Shown: in pieces, positions 7,767 to 15,700 of the stretch
Position numbering within the stretch: the first letter of the stretch is position 1
Layout: each line of letters starts with the position of its first letter
Source of the DNA: Mumia flava
Lineage (GTDB): Bacteria; Actinomycetota; Actinomycetes; Propionibacteriales; Nocardioidaceae
Direction: 5' to 3'
DNA: 64,000 bases
Assembly (NCBI RefSeq): GCF_002797495.1
Contig: NZ_PGEZ01000002.1
Span: 434,001 to 498,000, forward strand
Program-made: the position numbers and the translations under genes
The notes under the pieces: generated by a model
The model's database searches: none
What the model saw: only the letters and a program-made list of their open reading frames with translations
What the model was told of the DNA's origin: nothing

Positions 7767-9938
7767 ATGCCGGTCCCAGGAGCAGACTTCGACATTCTCG
7801 GCGTGACGATCGCTCGGACCCCGCCGATCGACGGCGTCGTTCACCTCACCCTCGAGCCGGCTCCGCGGGCGCTCTACGGCCTGAATGGCGTCGGAAAAAC
7901 GCGGCTCCTGCGGACAATCGCGCAAGCACTTCACGGAGTTGGCGCGGAACCTGGGCTCCCGGACGTGCCCACCGACGAGCGCCTCGATGTGCACATCAGA
8001 CTGCACGGAAGCCTCCCGCCCCATCTGGAGAGGGCTATTGGGACGTATGCCGATAAGCTCAGGAGGCAACTGCGAGAACTCGGACACGACGCGACATCCA
8101 CACACCGCGCGCTCATCGAACAGGTAGTCGACCTGGCCGCGCAGCTACGGCGCGCAGAACTGTCCGACCTCGCCCGCAACAATGACTTCCCGCCTGGCGA
8201 CCTGGGGCCGTGGAAGGAGCTGGACGACCAGCGCGAAAGGGCGCGCCAAGCCCTGACGGAGGCCGCGACCAATGGGAGACTAACGCTCCGCGCCGTAGGC
8301 TCAGATTCTGATCCACGGTGGCAGATCTTCGTAGCATGTTCGCCTTCGGATGTCGTCTCGGAGCGGGTCCTCACAGAGACCGACCGGTGCTTTCACGAAC
8401 TCAGACGCGATGCCGCCAGGGGACACTCGGTTCCCGACATGTTCGAGATCGCGTACTGGGGAACGTCCGGGAGCCCCCGGTTCCTGGCAGCCCTTCCTCG
8501 CACCTTGCAGGTTCCTGCGCTCTTGATCGGAGAGGTTGGCGCTGGTCGATGGCACGAGTTCTCGAGGTCGGAACGCGGGACAACTCGCGTTGTCCGCGAC
8601 TGGTACGACGGGTTCACGCTCGCCACGGTCACGGGAGACGTTCCCACAGCGCAGAATGCCGATGCCTTCACCCTCGAGCATGTGCTCTCGAGGACTGAAG
8701 GAGTCGAGTTCGGAGCACTCGAGTGGGACTCAGCCGAGCTAGACGCAGAACTCGCTGCCCACCTCCAGGAGCTGGAAGCGCGGGCCAACATGTTTCTCCA
8801 AGTAGTCATGCCGTCCCCACCTGCCCTGACATGGGATATGGGATCTCCGGAGGACTGGCTGCGAGGGCGTTCGCCTCGCTGGCGAGCGGATGGGCTGGAC
8901 CTTAGCCACGTCTCCGCCGCCCAGAAGCGGTGGATAACATTGAGCACATCGATGGCTGCCGTCGATCCAACTGAAGACCCTCCCCACATCGTTCTCATCG
9001 ACGAGCCAGAGGCGGGACTGCACCGGCTGGTTGAGCATCGACTGGCTGCGGGACTGGGCGCCTGGTCAGCGACGAACAGCGCGGCAGTGTTGGTCGCTAC
9101 GCATTCCCCGGACCTCCTCAGTTCGCCCGCAGTTGAGAGCACGTTTGTCACCCGCGACTCCAGCATGTCCGTCGAGCTCCGAAACGTACCTCTCAGTCTC
9201 GTGGACGGACACTCCACCCTTCGGTCGGCGCACGAGCTCGGCCTGTCCGTCGGTGATCTGTGGGCGCTCGCCCGCGTGACCGTCGTGGTCGAAGGCATTC
9301 ACGACGAGTTCGTATTCAAGTCATTGTTGCGAGGAGACATCGACGCAGCACCCGCTGGGATTCTTCCCATCCACGGTGGGGCACGCCTCCGGTCTCTGGC
9401 AGAGGCACGGTTGGTGATGACTGGCACGGACTCGCAGGTCCTCATTGTGCTGGACGATCTGACGGTCTCGGAAGGCAATGATGCGTTGGCCCGCATCAAA
9501 TCGGCGGCCGCAGGACCCGATCCGGCGCAACTCCGGGCGGTGCTCGAAGAGGTGCGCGTGAAAGGACAGAAGCACGACTCGCTCTTGTTCCTTCACCAGT
9601 TCGCCAAGGTCGCGGCGGAACTCGGGCATCTGGATCGCGTTTCCATCCACGGTTTGGCGTATCCAGACGTCATCTGCTATCTCGACCCGGAAACAGTCCT
9701 AACATCGGAGCACCCGTGGGAGACACTGATCAACCGCTGGACCCGCGACGCCGCGCCCGAGCCGCCGAAGAACCTCAAGAAATGGCTGCGGCGTGAAGGA
9801 CTGCTGCCGGATGACCAGCAACTGATCGATGAAGCGATTGAGCGTGGCGCAATCCAGATGGAGCAGGAGGGCCGCGGTCTCCATCGTGACCTCGTTGCCC
9901 TCGGCTCGCGAATCACCGAGCTGGCGCTCGTTCGCTGA
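7767..9938 (+). CDS. OLD-like AAA ATPase with TOPRIM domain
   Basis: A 723-residue protein with an SMC/ABC-type ATPase head and a C-terminal TOPRIM domain, as in OLD-family nucleases. Walker A is GLNGVGKT (residues 38-45) and Walker B is IVLIDEPEAGLH (about 408-419). An ABC-signature-like SAAQKRWITLS precedes Walker B. TOPRIM landmarks are VVVEGIHDEFVF (about 505-516) with the conserved glutamate, and VLIVLDDL (about 557) with the acidic pair. The insert between the Walker motifs (about 75-160) is charged and probably coiled-coil. It is the last gene of the operon, 9 nt after the helicase, and ends 49 nt before a convergent MazG-like gene. Known OLD-type proteins such as GajA nick or cleave DNA; the exact activity here is not visible from sequence. 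Confidence 0.85.
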   Translation: MPVPGADFDILGVTIARTPPIDGVVHLTLEPAPRALYGLNGVGKTRLLRTIAQALHGVGAEPGLPDVPTDERLDVHIRLHGSLPPHLERAIGTYADKLRRQLRELGHDATSTHRALIEQVVDLAAQLRRAELSDLARNNDFPPGDLGPWKELDDQRERARQALTEAATNGRLTLRAVGSDSDPRWQIFVACSPSDVVSERVLTETDRCFHELRRDAARGHSVPDMFEIAYWGTSGSPRFLAALPRTLQVPALLIGEVGAGRWHEFSRSERGTTRVVRDWYDGFTLATVTGDVPTAQNADAFTLEHVLSRTEGVEFGALEWDSAELDAELAAHLQELEARANMFLQVVMPSPPALTWDMGSPEDWLRGRSPRWRADGLDLSHVSAAQKRWITLSTSMAAVDPTEDPPHIVLIDEPEAGLHRLVEHRLAAGLGAWSATNSAAVLVATHSPDLLSSPAVESTFVTRDSSMSVELRNVPLSLVDGHSTLRSAHELGLSVGDLWALARVTVVVEGIHDEFVFKSLLRGDIDAAPAGILPIHGGARLRSLAEARLVMTGTDSQVLIVLDDLTVSEGNDALARIKSAAAGPDPAQLRAVLEEVRVKGQKHDSLLFLHQFAKVAAELGHLDRVSIHGLAYPDVICYLDPETVLTSEHPWETLINRWTRDAAPEPPKNLKKWLRREGLLPDDQQLIDEAIERGAIQMEQEGRGLHRDLVALGSRITELALVR

Positions 9939-9987
9939 TCGCGATAGGACGTTGAGGAGTACACCACGAGGCGGTGACGCGAGTCTG

Positions 9988-10272
9988 CTACGCCCGATGC
10001 TTCTCCGCGTTCAGCTCCATCTTCCGCCGCGCCGCCTCCGCGAGGTCGACGCCAACCACGTCCGCCAGCCGTACGAGGTAGAGCAGCACGTCTGCCATCT
10101 CCTCCCCCACCCGCGTCCGCAGCGGCTCGTCGCCAGCGAGCTCCCGCGCATCGTCCGCCGGCAGCCACTGGAACAGCTCTGCAAGCTCGCCCACCTCGCC
10201 GGTGAGCGCCAGCAGCAGCGACTTCGGGTCGTGGAACCTCTCCCAGTCCCGCTCGGCGGTGAAGGCCCGCAT
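9988..10272 (-). CDS. MazG-like nucleotide pyrophosphohydrolase, probably N-terminally disrupted
   Basis: A 94-residue ORF with the all-alpha NTP pyrophosphohydrolase core: LTGEVGELAELFQWL carries the ExxE pair and EEMADVLLYLVRLAD the ExxD pair that bind magnesium. The expected N-terminal residues LDQLRDLM are encoded just upstream of the ATG at 10272, but no start codon lies in that frame. The natural ATG at 10301, 13 nt after the DUF2075 stop, is one base out of frame, so a one-base deletion near 10297 is likely. The C-terminus also stops shortly after KMELNAEKH, earlier than in typical homologs. These enzymes cleave (d)NTPs to monophosphates. Functional status is uncertain. Confidence 0.6.
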   Translation of the reverse strand: MRAFTAERDWERFHDPKSLLLALTGEVGELAELFQWLPADDARELAGDEPLRTRVGEEMADVLLYLVRLADVVGVDLAEAARRKMELNAEKHRA

Positions 10273-10314
10273 GAGGTCGCGGAGCTGGTCAGGTCGGACA
10301 TGGGCTGCACTCTC

Positions 10315-11991
10315 TCACGCGCGTTCGGGCACCAGCGACTCCAGCATCGCCTGGGTCTCCGCGTCGGTCGAGTAGACGATGGTGCCGCGCATCCCCCGCG
10401 TGAGCAGCACCTTGTACGCGTTGCGGATCGCGCGGTCGAACTCCTCGTACGACCCGCGCTTGACCGCCGAGTCGTGGCTCCTGTCCGGCTGGGCGACCCA
10501 ATGGTCGGTCCGCCAGACGAGATCGGGTCCGAGAATCACGCCGGCGTAGTCGTACTCGAAGCCCTGAGCCGTGTAGATGCACCCCACCTGGTCGAAGCCG
10601 GCCGGATCGGTCGCCCAGAACGGCGTCCCCGGCGCTCCGGCGTGCGAGGACGCCTTCTTGTTGTTCCAGGGGCGGTGCCAGGAGCCGATCTCAACGTCCG
10701 GCGCGAGCCCACCGCCCTTGATCGGGTCACTCCACTGCCAGCAATAGCCGGCCGCGATCCGCGCGCCGTACCCCTGCTCGAGGACCGACCGCAGGTGCTC
10801 CTCCATCGGGCTCGGCGCGTCGGCGACCTCCAGGTCGAAGCCGTCATCGCCCTCCCACGGGATCGGCCCGCCGCCCTCCAGCCCGAGCAGCCGTAGAACC
10901 CACCGCTCGTACGCGCGGCTGCCGCCGCACCGGAACTGACCGTCGAGCGAGGTCACCCGCGTGTCGAGCCCCAGCGATCGCGCCGCAGCGCGGATGTCCT
11001 CGACGGTGCCGATCTCCCCCGGCCGTACGACCTGGTGCTCGTCGAGCAGGAACACCGGGACGCGCGCGGCGTCGATGAGCTCGGCGACCTGCGGCTTGCC
11101 GGTCCGCTCGCCCGCCTTCGTGTAGCGGTTCGCGGAGGTCTCCCGTAGGCGGTGGGCCTCGTCGCAGATCAGGACGTCGATCCCGTTCTGCTGCGCGGTG
11201 ACGAACTGGTTGAAGTACTTGAACATCCCCTTCACCCGCGGAGCCCTGGCGCCTGCGACGCGACGGAGCGTCTGGGTGAAGGCGCTGGATCCGGTCGCGT
11301 GCAGCGCCGTCATCCCGCGGCGCGACAGCTCACCGAGGAGCGACAAGGCGATCACGCTCTTGCCCGAGCCGGGCCCACCGGAGACGACGAGCACCTCCTT
11401 GGTGTTGAGGTGATGCGCTCGCTCGACCGCCCGGAGGACGAGGGAGTACGCGACCTCCTGCTCGTCGAGGAGGACGAACTGCTCGCGCCGCTGAACCTCC
11501 TCAGCCGCGAGCGCCATCAGTTGCTTGCTCGGGCGTACGGCGGAGTCGAGCAGGTGGTCGGCCGCCTTCGCTCCCGGCTCCGGCGAGAGCTTCGTCCGGA
11601 GGTAGTCGAGGAACGCCCCACGGCGCTGACCCGTGAAGAGGCGTCCCTGCTCGGACTCCGGGAGCTCCCAGAGGTCGGCGATGTCGAGGTCGGTCGCGTT
11701 GTGGAGATACGCGACGCCAGCGAGCTGCGTCGTGTCCCCAGCGAGCGACGCCACGAAGTCCGCGATGTGTGTGCAGTAGCGCCGCACCTGCTCCATCGGG
11801 TGCAGCCGTTCCCCCGCGCCGTCGAGCTCCACGACGACGTCGGAGTCCTCCAGCAAGTGCGCCCGCGACCACTGCTTCAGCTCGACCACGACGTACGAGT
11901 CGTCGCGCGTCCTTGGGTGCGTTCCGCAGAGGACGACGTCGGCGCGCTTGCTGGTGAGCGGGAGCTGGTACTCGACGAGGGCCTTCGACAT
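10315..11991 (-). CDS. DUF2075/Schlafen-like helicase with N-terminal nuclease part, 5'-truncated reading frame
   Basis: A 558-residue open frame. It starts within a nuclease-like region (DDSYVVVELKQW, about residues 29-40, similar to a PD-(D/E)XK core), then carries an SF1-type ATPase: Walker A GGPGSGKS (about 205-212), Walker B VLICDEAHRL (about 270-279), QFRCGGSRAYERW, and the C-terminal YTAQGFEYDYAGVILG. This architecture is that of DUF2075 proteins. The family normally has about 65 more residues before EYQLPLTSKR; these are present upstream but broken by three small indels (see 11992-12180). The ATG at 11991 directly follows an in-frame TGA, so this may be a pseudogene or produce a truncated protein. 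A MazG-like gene follows. Antiviral function is plausible by family and location, not shown. Confidence 0.65.
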   Translation of the reverse strand: MSKALVEYQLPLTSKRADVVLCGTHPRTRDDSYVVVELKQWSRAHLLEDSDVVVELDGAGERLHPMEQVRRYCTHIADFVASLAGDTTQLAGVAYLHNATDLDIADLWELPESEQGRLFTGQRRGAFLDYLRTKLSPEPGAKAADHLLDSAVRPSKQLMALAAEEVQRREQFVLLDEQEVAYSLVLRAVERAHHLNTKEVLVVSGGPGSGKSVIALSLLGELSRRGMTALHATGSSAFTQTLRRVAGARAPRVKGMFKYFNQFVTAQQNGIDVLICDEAHRLRETSANRYTKAGERTGKPQVAELIDAARVPVFLLDEHQVVRPGEIGTVEDIRAAARSLGLDTRVTSLDGQFRCGGSRAYERWVLRLLGLEGGGPIPWEGDDGFDLEVADAPSPMEEHLRSVLEQGYGARIAAGYCWQWSDPIKGGGLAPDVEIGSWHRPWNNKKASSHAGAPGTPFWATDPAGFDQVGCIYTAQGFEYDYAGVILGPDLVWRTDHWVAQPDRSHDSAVKRGSYEEFDRAIRNAYKVLLTRGMRGTIVYSTDAETQAMLESLVPERA

Positions 11992-12180
11992 CCATCAGGC
12001 CCGCCTCGACGAGTATCGGCGGACAGGACCTGAAGGCTGCGCTCCCACGACCACCTCCGACGGCGGAGCCGAGCGCCCGAGTTGGTGCCGGTACTGCTCC
12101 GACAGCATGGGCACCAACGACCTGTCCTCGATCTGCGCGCGCAAACGTGCAACGGACCCGCGGAACAGAGGCACGACCAA
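11992..12180 (-). pseudogene. Out-of-frame N-terminus of the DUF2075 helicase
   Basis: From an ATG at 12180 the frame reads MVVPLFRGSV...LSEQYRHQLG...PPSEV, the usual start of DUF2075 proteins. After SEV (12052) the expected SWERSLQVLSAD continues in a second frame, LVEAGLMDVE in the third frame, and ALVEYQLPLTSKR back in the first frame. The extra or missing bases are at about 12051, 12014 and 11983. Staying in the first frame gives a TGA at 11995-11997. Three indels within 70 bp whose net effect restores the frame downstream are more consistent with local decay or a local assembly problem than with a normal gene start. Confidence 0.7.
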
Positions 12181-12503
12181 CCCCAGGAAGGCAGAACGAC
12201 TTCCCGCACGGATGGAGGCTTGTCGTGGACGCGCCTGTCGGGCCGCAACGGACTAACGGTGGCGAGGATAGCGTCTAGTAGACGATTCGTCCGCGACGGC
12301 CCGCACGCGAGACCAGCCCATCCCACCTGCCCCAGAAAGCTGAAGACTGTACCTCGCCGCCCTCGCGCCGCCCTATTAGCGCTGGATGGCGTACCGTCCT
12401 GGCGATGCATTTGGCCTGAAGATGCATTTGGCGCACCGCACAGCGCCCGGGCCGCAAGAGACTCGCCCACCGACGGGCGCGAACCGGTCTCGAACCAAGC
12501 GAC
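12181..12503. other. Intergenic stretch between the DUF2075 and DUF4420 genes
   Basis: About 320 bases with no supported gene. It holds a direct repeat GATGCATTTGGC (near 12404 and 12420) and probably the promoter of the leftward DUF2075 gene. No RNA gene was recognised. Confidence 0.4.
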
Positions 12504-13484
12504 CTACTCGACCCGGTCCACGGGCAGCAGGACAGCGATCAGTTCATCGAGTCCGCAAACGCGGCGGGCTTCCGTGCAATCGGCTCGAAACCGGACGGCT
12601 GTGACGCCAGGGGGCGCCGCCGCGATCCTCGGAATGGAATCCACGTCGAGGCAGGCCGCGGACTCAATGGCCTGGCCAACGTCGAAACACCGCTCGGATG
12701 ACCGGGTCCAGTCGGGCCCGAGCGTAGCGGCAACCAAGTGATGCAACGTCATCTGCCTCGAAGCATCATTTGCCAAGTCCGACTCGAGTTCTCCTACCAA
12801 CTCGCGGACCGAAGTCCCAGAGTTAGTCTCAGTCGTCATCAGCGACAGAACTAGTACGCGCGCAGAAGGCAGCGGTAAGAGTTGCTCAAGGGCGAACTCA
12901 TGGAGCCGAACGTCACGCGTAGTCGCTTTGACGTCCAACCTAAAATCGTCGCCGGCAAAGTCAAACCGCGAGTCAACGTAGGGATGCCAATAATCGAGGA
13001 GCTTGTGGCCATCGGCGGCCCGGGCCATTACAAACAACTCACCCCACAGGCCCAGCACACTTCCGCGAGCCGGGGTCGAAGGATCAAAAAGCTGGACGAA
13101 CCTGCGCATTGCTGCGCTAACGCTGCCGTCAGTGGGCGATGTCCCGATAAGCCGGATAAGAACCAGAACAACGTCCAGAAATGCTGGAGTCAACTCATCC
13201 TCACCAACACGAAGGCGGACGACGCCAAAGTCACCCTCTACCTTGTCGCGTCCTTCCGTCTCTACTACGCACCTAAGACGCGGGTCCATCGAAATTCTTC
13301 TTAACCTCGTTGGGGGATCCGGCGTAGGATCTGGTGGAGTGAGAAGAACGATCGAGCCCTCGGAATCACGACCAATTCGGTAAGGCGGATCGCCAGGTAG
13401 CGGGGCAACCAGGAACACGTCGCTCGGCCCGACCGGTCGATCGACTCCGGCAAGAAGGCCCTTTAGTTCGTCGGCGGATGTCAC
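12504..13484 (-). CDS. PD-(D/E)XK motif protein (DUF4420), restriction-like nuclease
   Basis: A 326-residue protein with a restriction-endonuclease-like core: GLWGELFVM (E149), then SRFDFAGDDFRLDVKATT with D184 and K186 forming the acidic-x-K part. This organisation matches DUF4420 PD-(D/E)XK proteins found beside Z1 helicases and MutL/MORC-type ATPases. I chose the GTG at 13484, which overlaps the Z1 stop as GTGA; the in-frame ATG at 13559 lies inside the Z1 gene. It is the third and last gene of a coupled leftward operon. Its predicted role is the DNA-cleaving subunit, guided or activated by the Z1 and MutL-like partners; that is inference from family context. Confidence 0.82.
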   Translation of the reverse strand: MTSADELKGLLAGVDRPVGPSDVFLVAPLPGDPPYRIGRDSEGSIVLLTPPDPTPDPPTRLRRISMDPRLRCVVETEGRDKVEGDFGVVRLRVGEDELTPAFLDVVLVLIRLIGTSPTDGSVSAAMRRFVQLFDPSTPARGSVLGLWGELFVMARAADGHKLLDYWHPYVDSRFDFAGDDFRLDVKATTRDVRLHEFALEQLLPLPSARVLVLSLMTTETNSGTSVRELVGELESDLANDASRQMTLHHLVAATLGPDWTRSSERCFDVGQAIESAACLDVDSIPRIAAAPPGVTAVRFRADCTEARRVCGLDELIAVLLPVDRVE

Positions 13485-15691
13485 TCTGCATCTACCTGGA
13501 GAAGAGCTCCGCCCGCGAGGCCGGAAGGGACTCGAATGGAGAGCCCAGCCGCCTCCCATGACGGTCCTTCAGCATCGGATCTCGAGACTACGTGATGTAC
13601 TTGAATCGAAGTTCGATCCTCGGTGTAGAACGCCATGTCGCCGATGTAGCGACCTTGAGGAGACCTGCCCTGCTGAAGATTGTTCACCGTTTGCAGATCC
13701 GCCCTTGTAGCGCGTTCGCGAACCTCAAGATCGTCCATAAGGTACACGTCGGCAAGCAGGGAGGGATCTTGGTCGACCCGTGCCTGGAGTACGAGTATCA
13801 ATTGCTGAAGTCCCGCCCGGTCTGTCGAGCGGCCATACCAGTCCGCAAGCAACTCAGTAAGAAGAGTCTCTAGCGGCACCGTGAAGACGGTATTACGCCG
13901 CGCCCCTTTTCGAGCGTCTCGCGGATCCGTCTCGCGACGGCGTCCGTGGTGCGTTTGGAATGTCTCGACCGCAGCAAGGTTCAACAAACCGTCCCGTCCA
14001 AGATGGGCAACGCTAGCGACGTTCGACCACTGCTCTCCCCGCACGCCGCCATGCAGGTAGGGCAGATCAATTACCGCACGCCTAGTCGGCTTATACTCGG
14101 GGTTGAGAAGCATCGTGCGCGTCCACTCCTGCAGTGAGCGTCCCTCTCGATCGACCGCCTGCAGGTCCGTACGAAGATTCTCCTCATGATCAACATAGTG
14201 TTCGAATGCCGCCGCCATTGTCGCAGATAGCCATACGCGGCATAGCGAACCGTATGCCGCTTTGTATCCGAAGAAGCGGGCCCGCTGTTGAAGAGTATCC
14301 ACGTTACCGACGCCCAATCCCCGCGGCATGTACGTGACAGCCAAGCCTTCGACCGTGAAACCTCGGTCCAGCTTGTTTCCACCAATCAGAATCCATGATG
14401 GCGCGGTGCCCCATCGGATATCGCTGTCGGCAGGAGTTCCTGAGTTGACCGTTCTCACCTGCGTGCTCGTGATCCAGAACGGCAGGTTGACCAATAAATC
14501 ATCTAAGGGCGGAAGGGGATTGCTAGATTTCTCGGAAAGATTCAAGTACGCCGGAGTAAAGTACGCCTCCACAAGCTCATCGCGATCCGCTCCTGGCAAC
14601 TTGAGAAGTGACTTCCAACTCCTAAGAAGCCCAGTCACAAAAGATGCGTAAACCGAATGAAGATCTCGGCCGTGCGACGGATGAACCAGCATCGAGGTGT
14701 GGCTCCGCCTGCCTCGGATCGAGCGAACGAGAAGGTATGTTGCTAGAGCCGATTCAAGTGAGCTTGGCGGCTCGGTAGGGGAGGGATCGAGAGCTTCTTC
14801 AATCTCGTCGCTGGACATTTCTTGGACGAACGTCGACCTATGGTCCTTGAAGAAATACTGACCGCCCGTGTATCCCCTGCCCGGCGTAAGGACGGACACA
14901 AACTCGGGAGAAAGGGTATCGGCGATATTCACCAAGAGTGGGGCCTGCGGCGTAGCGGTGTACATCACGTATGAATGTCTGGGAATCGCGCTTCGCAGCG
15001 ATGCAATTGCCGCATATGTGGCGGAAGGCTCTTCTTCGCCTGGAGCCGCGTTCAAGCCGGCTTGGTCAGCCTCATCATCAATCACAAGCACCGCGCTCTT
15101 TGCGAGATTAACCCCACTTCGTGCGATATTCTCGAGTACCTCCTTCACCTTCCCCAGACGATTGCTGTTCTTCATAACAGTGATGAGGACTGTGCGCTTG
15201 AACCACGGAGGGGTCTCGGGGTCCGAAAACTCGCGAACGTAACCGGATAAAGCTGCGATTTCGGCCGGTGTGGCACTCGGATTGCTGGTGAGATACCACG
15301 GCGACATACCGCCCTCGCGTTCAGTTTCCAGGTCGGTTGCCAGGCGAGCGGATGTCTGCTCGTGTAGATTCCGCTTGGTGCCCGCCAACAGGATCACAAT
15401 TGGGAAGCCGTTGTCTCTTGCGAGCGCGATCAGCGTCGTGAACGACAGTGTCTTGCCGCTCTGAACGTACCCGACAACGAGACCGGTGCGGGAGGCCGGT
15501 TGCGCAGTTTCCGGCCCCACGCAACGGGAAAGAACGCCCGCGGCTTCTCTCAGGACAAGACTTCTTGCCGCATCGTCCGTCAACGCCCGTGAAAGAAGGT
15601 CGTTAGTCTCCTCGCCCGAAACCGGCCGCCACAACGCGAGTCGATCATCTCCCGGCGCCGATGAAGCATGTATCGTTTCGTGTATGTTCAA
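13481..15691 (-). CDS. Z1 domain superfamily 2 helicase-like ATPase
   Basis: A 736-residue protein with Walker A GYVQSGKT (residues 74-81), Walker B AVLVIDDEADQAG (about 200) and YTATPQAPLL (about 250) in the first RecA domain. The hallmark Z1 region follows: GGNKLDRGFTVEGLAV, YMPRGLGVGN and DTLQQRARFFGYK, which supply the motif V/VI equivalents. Z1 proteins are helicase-like ATPases known mainly from restriction-type and antiviral loci together with MutL/MORC ATPases and DUF4420 nucleases, exactly the neighbours here. The start lies 9 nt after the MutL-like stop; its own stop overlaps the DUF4420 start. Base composition is visibly less GC-rich than the flanking chromosome. Confidence 0.9.
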   Translation of the reverse strand: MNIHETIHASSAPGDDRLALWRPVSGEETNDLLSRALTDDAARSLVLREAAGVLSRCVGPETAQPASRTGLVVGYVQSGKTLSFTTLIALARDNGFPIVILLAGTKRNLHEQTSARLATDLETEREGGMSPWYLTSNPSATPAEIAALSGYVREFSDPETPPWFKRTVLITVMKNSNRLGKVKEVLENIARSGVNLAKSAVLVIDDEADQAGLNAAPGEEEPSATYAAIASLRSAIPRHSYVMYTATPQAPLLVNIADTLSPEFVSVLTPGRGYTGGQYFFKDHRSTFVQEMSSDEIEEALDPSPTEPPSSLESALATYLLVRSIRGRRSHTSMLVHPSHGRDLHSVYASFVTGLLRSWKSLLKLPGADRDELVEAYFTPAYLNLSEKSSNPLPPLDDLLVNLPFWITSTQVRTVNSGTPADSDIRWGTAPSWILIGGNKLDRGFTVEGLAVTYMPRGLGVGNVDTLQQRARFFGYKAAYGSLCRVWLSATMAAAFEHYVDHEENLRTDLQAVDREGRSLQEWTRTMLLNPEYKPTRRAVIDLPYLHGGVRGEQWSNVASVAHLGRDGLLNLAAVETFQTHHGRRRETDPRDARKGARRNTVFTVPLETLLTELLADWYGRSTDRAGLQQLILVLQARVDQDPSLLADVYLMDDLEVRERATRADLQTVNNLQQGRSPQGRYIGDMAFYTEDRTSIQVHHVVSRSDAEGPSWEAAGLSIRVPSGLAGGALLQVDAE

Positions 15692-15700
15692 GCCGCTCGC

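Noticed and set aside
12390-12530. A tRNA remnant, suggested by CGAACC strings
   Set aside because: No cloverleaf could be built, and the right part lies in the DUF4420 coding region.
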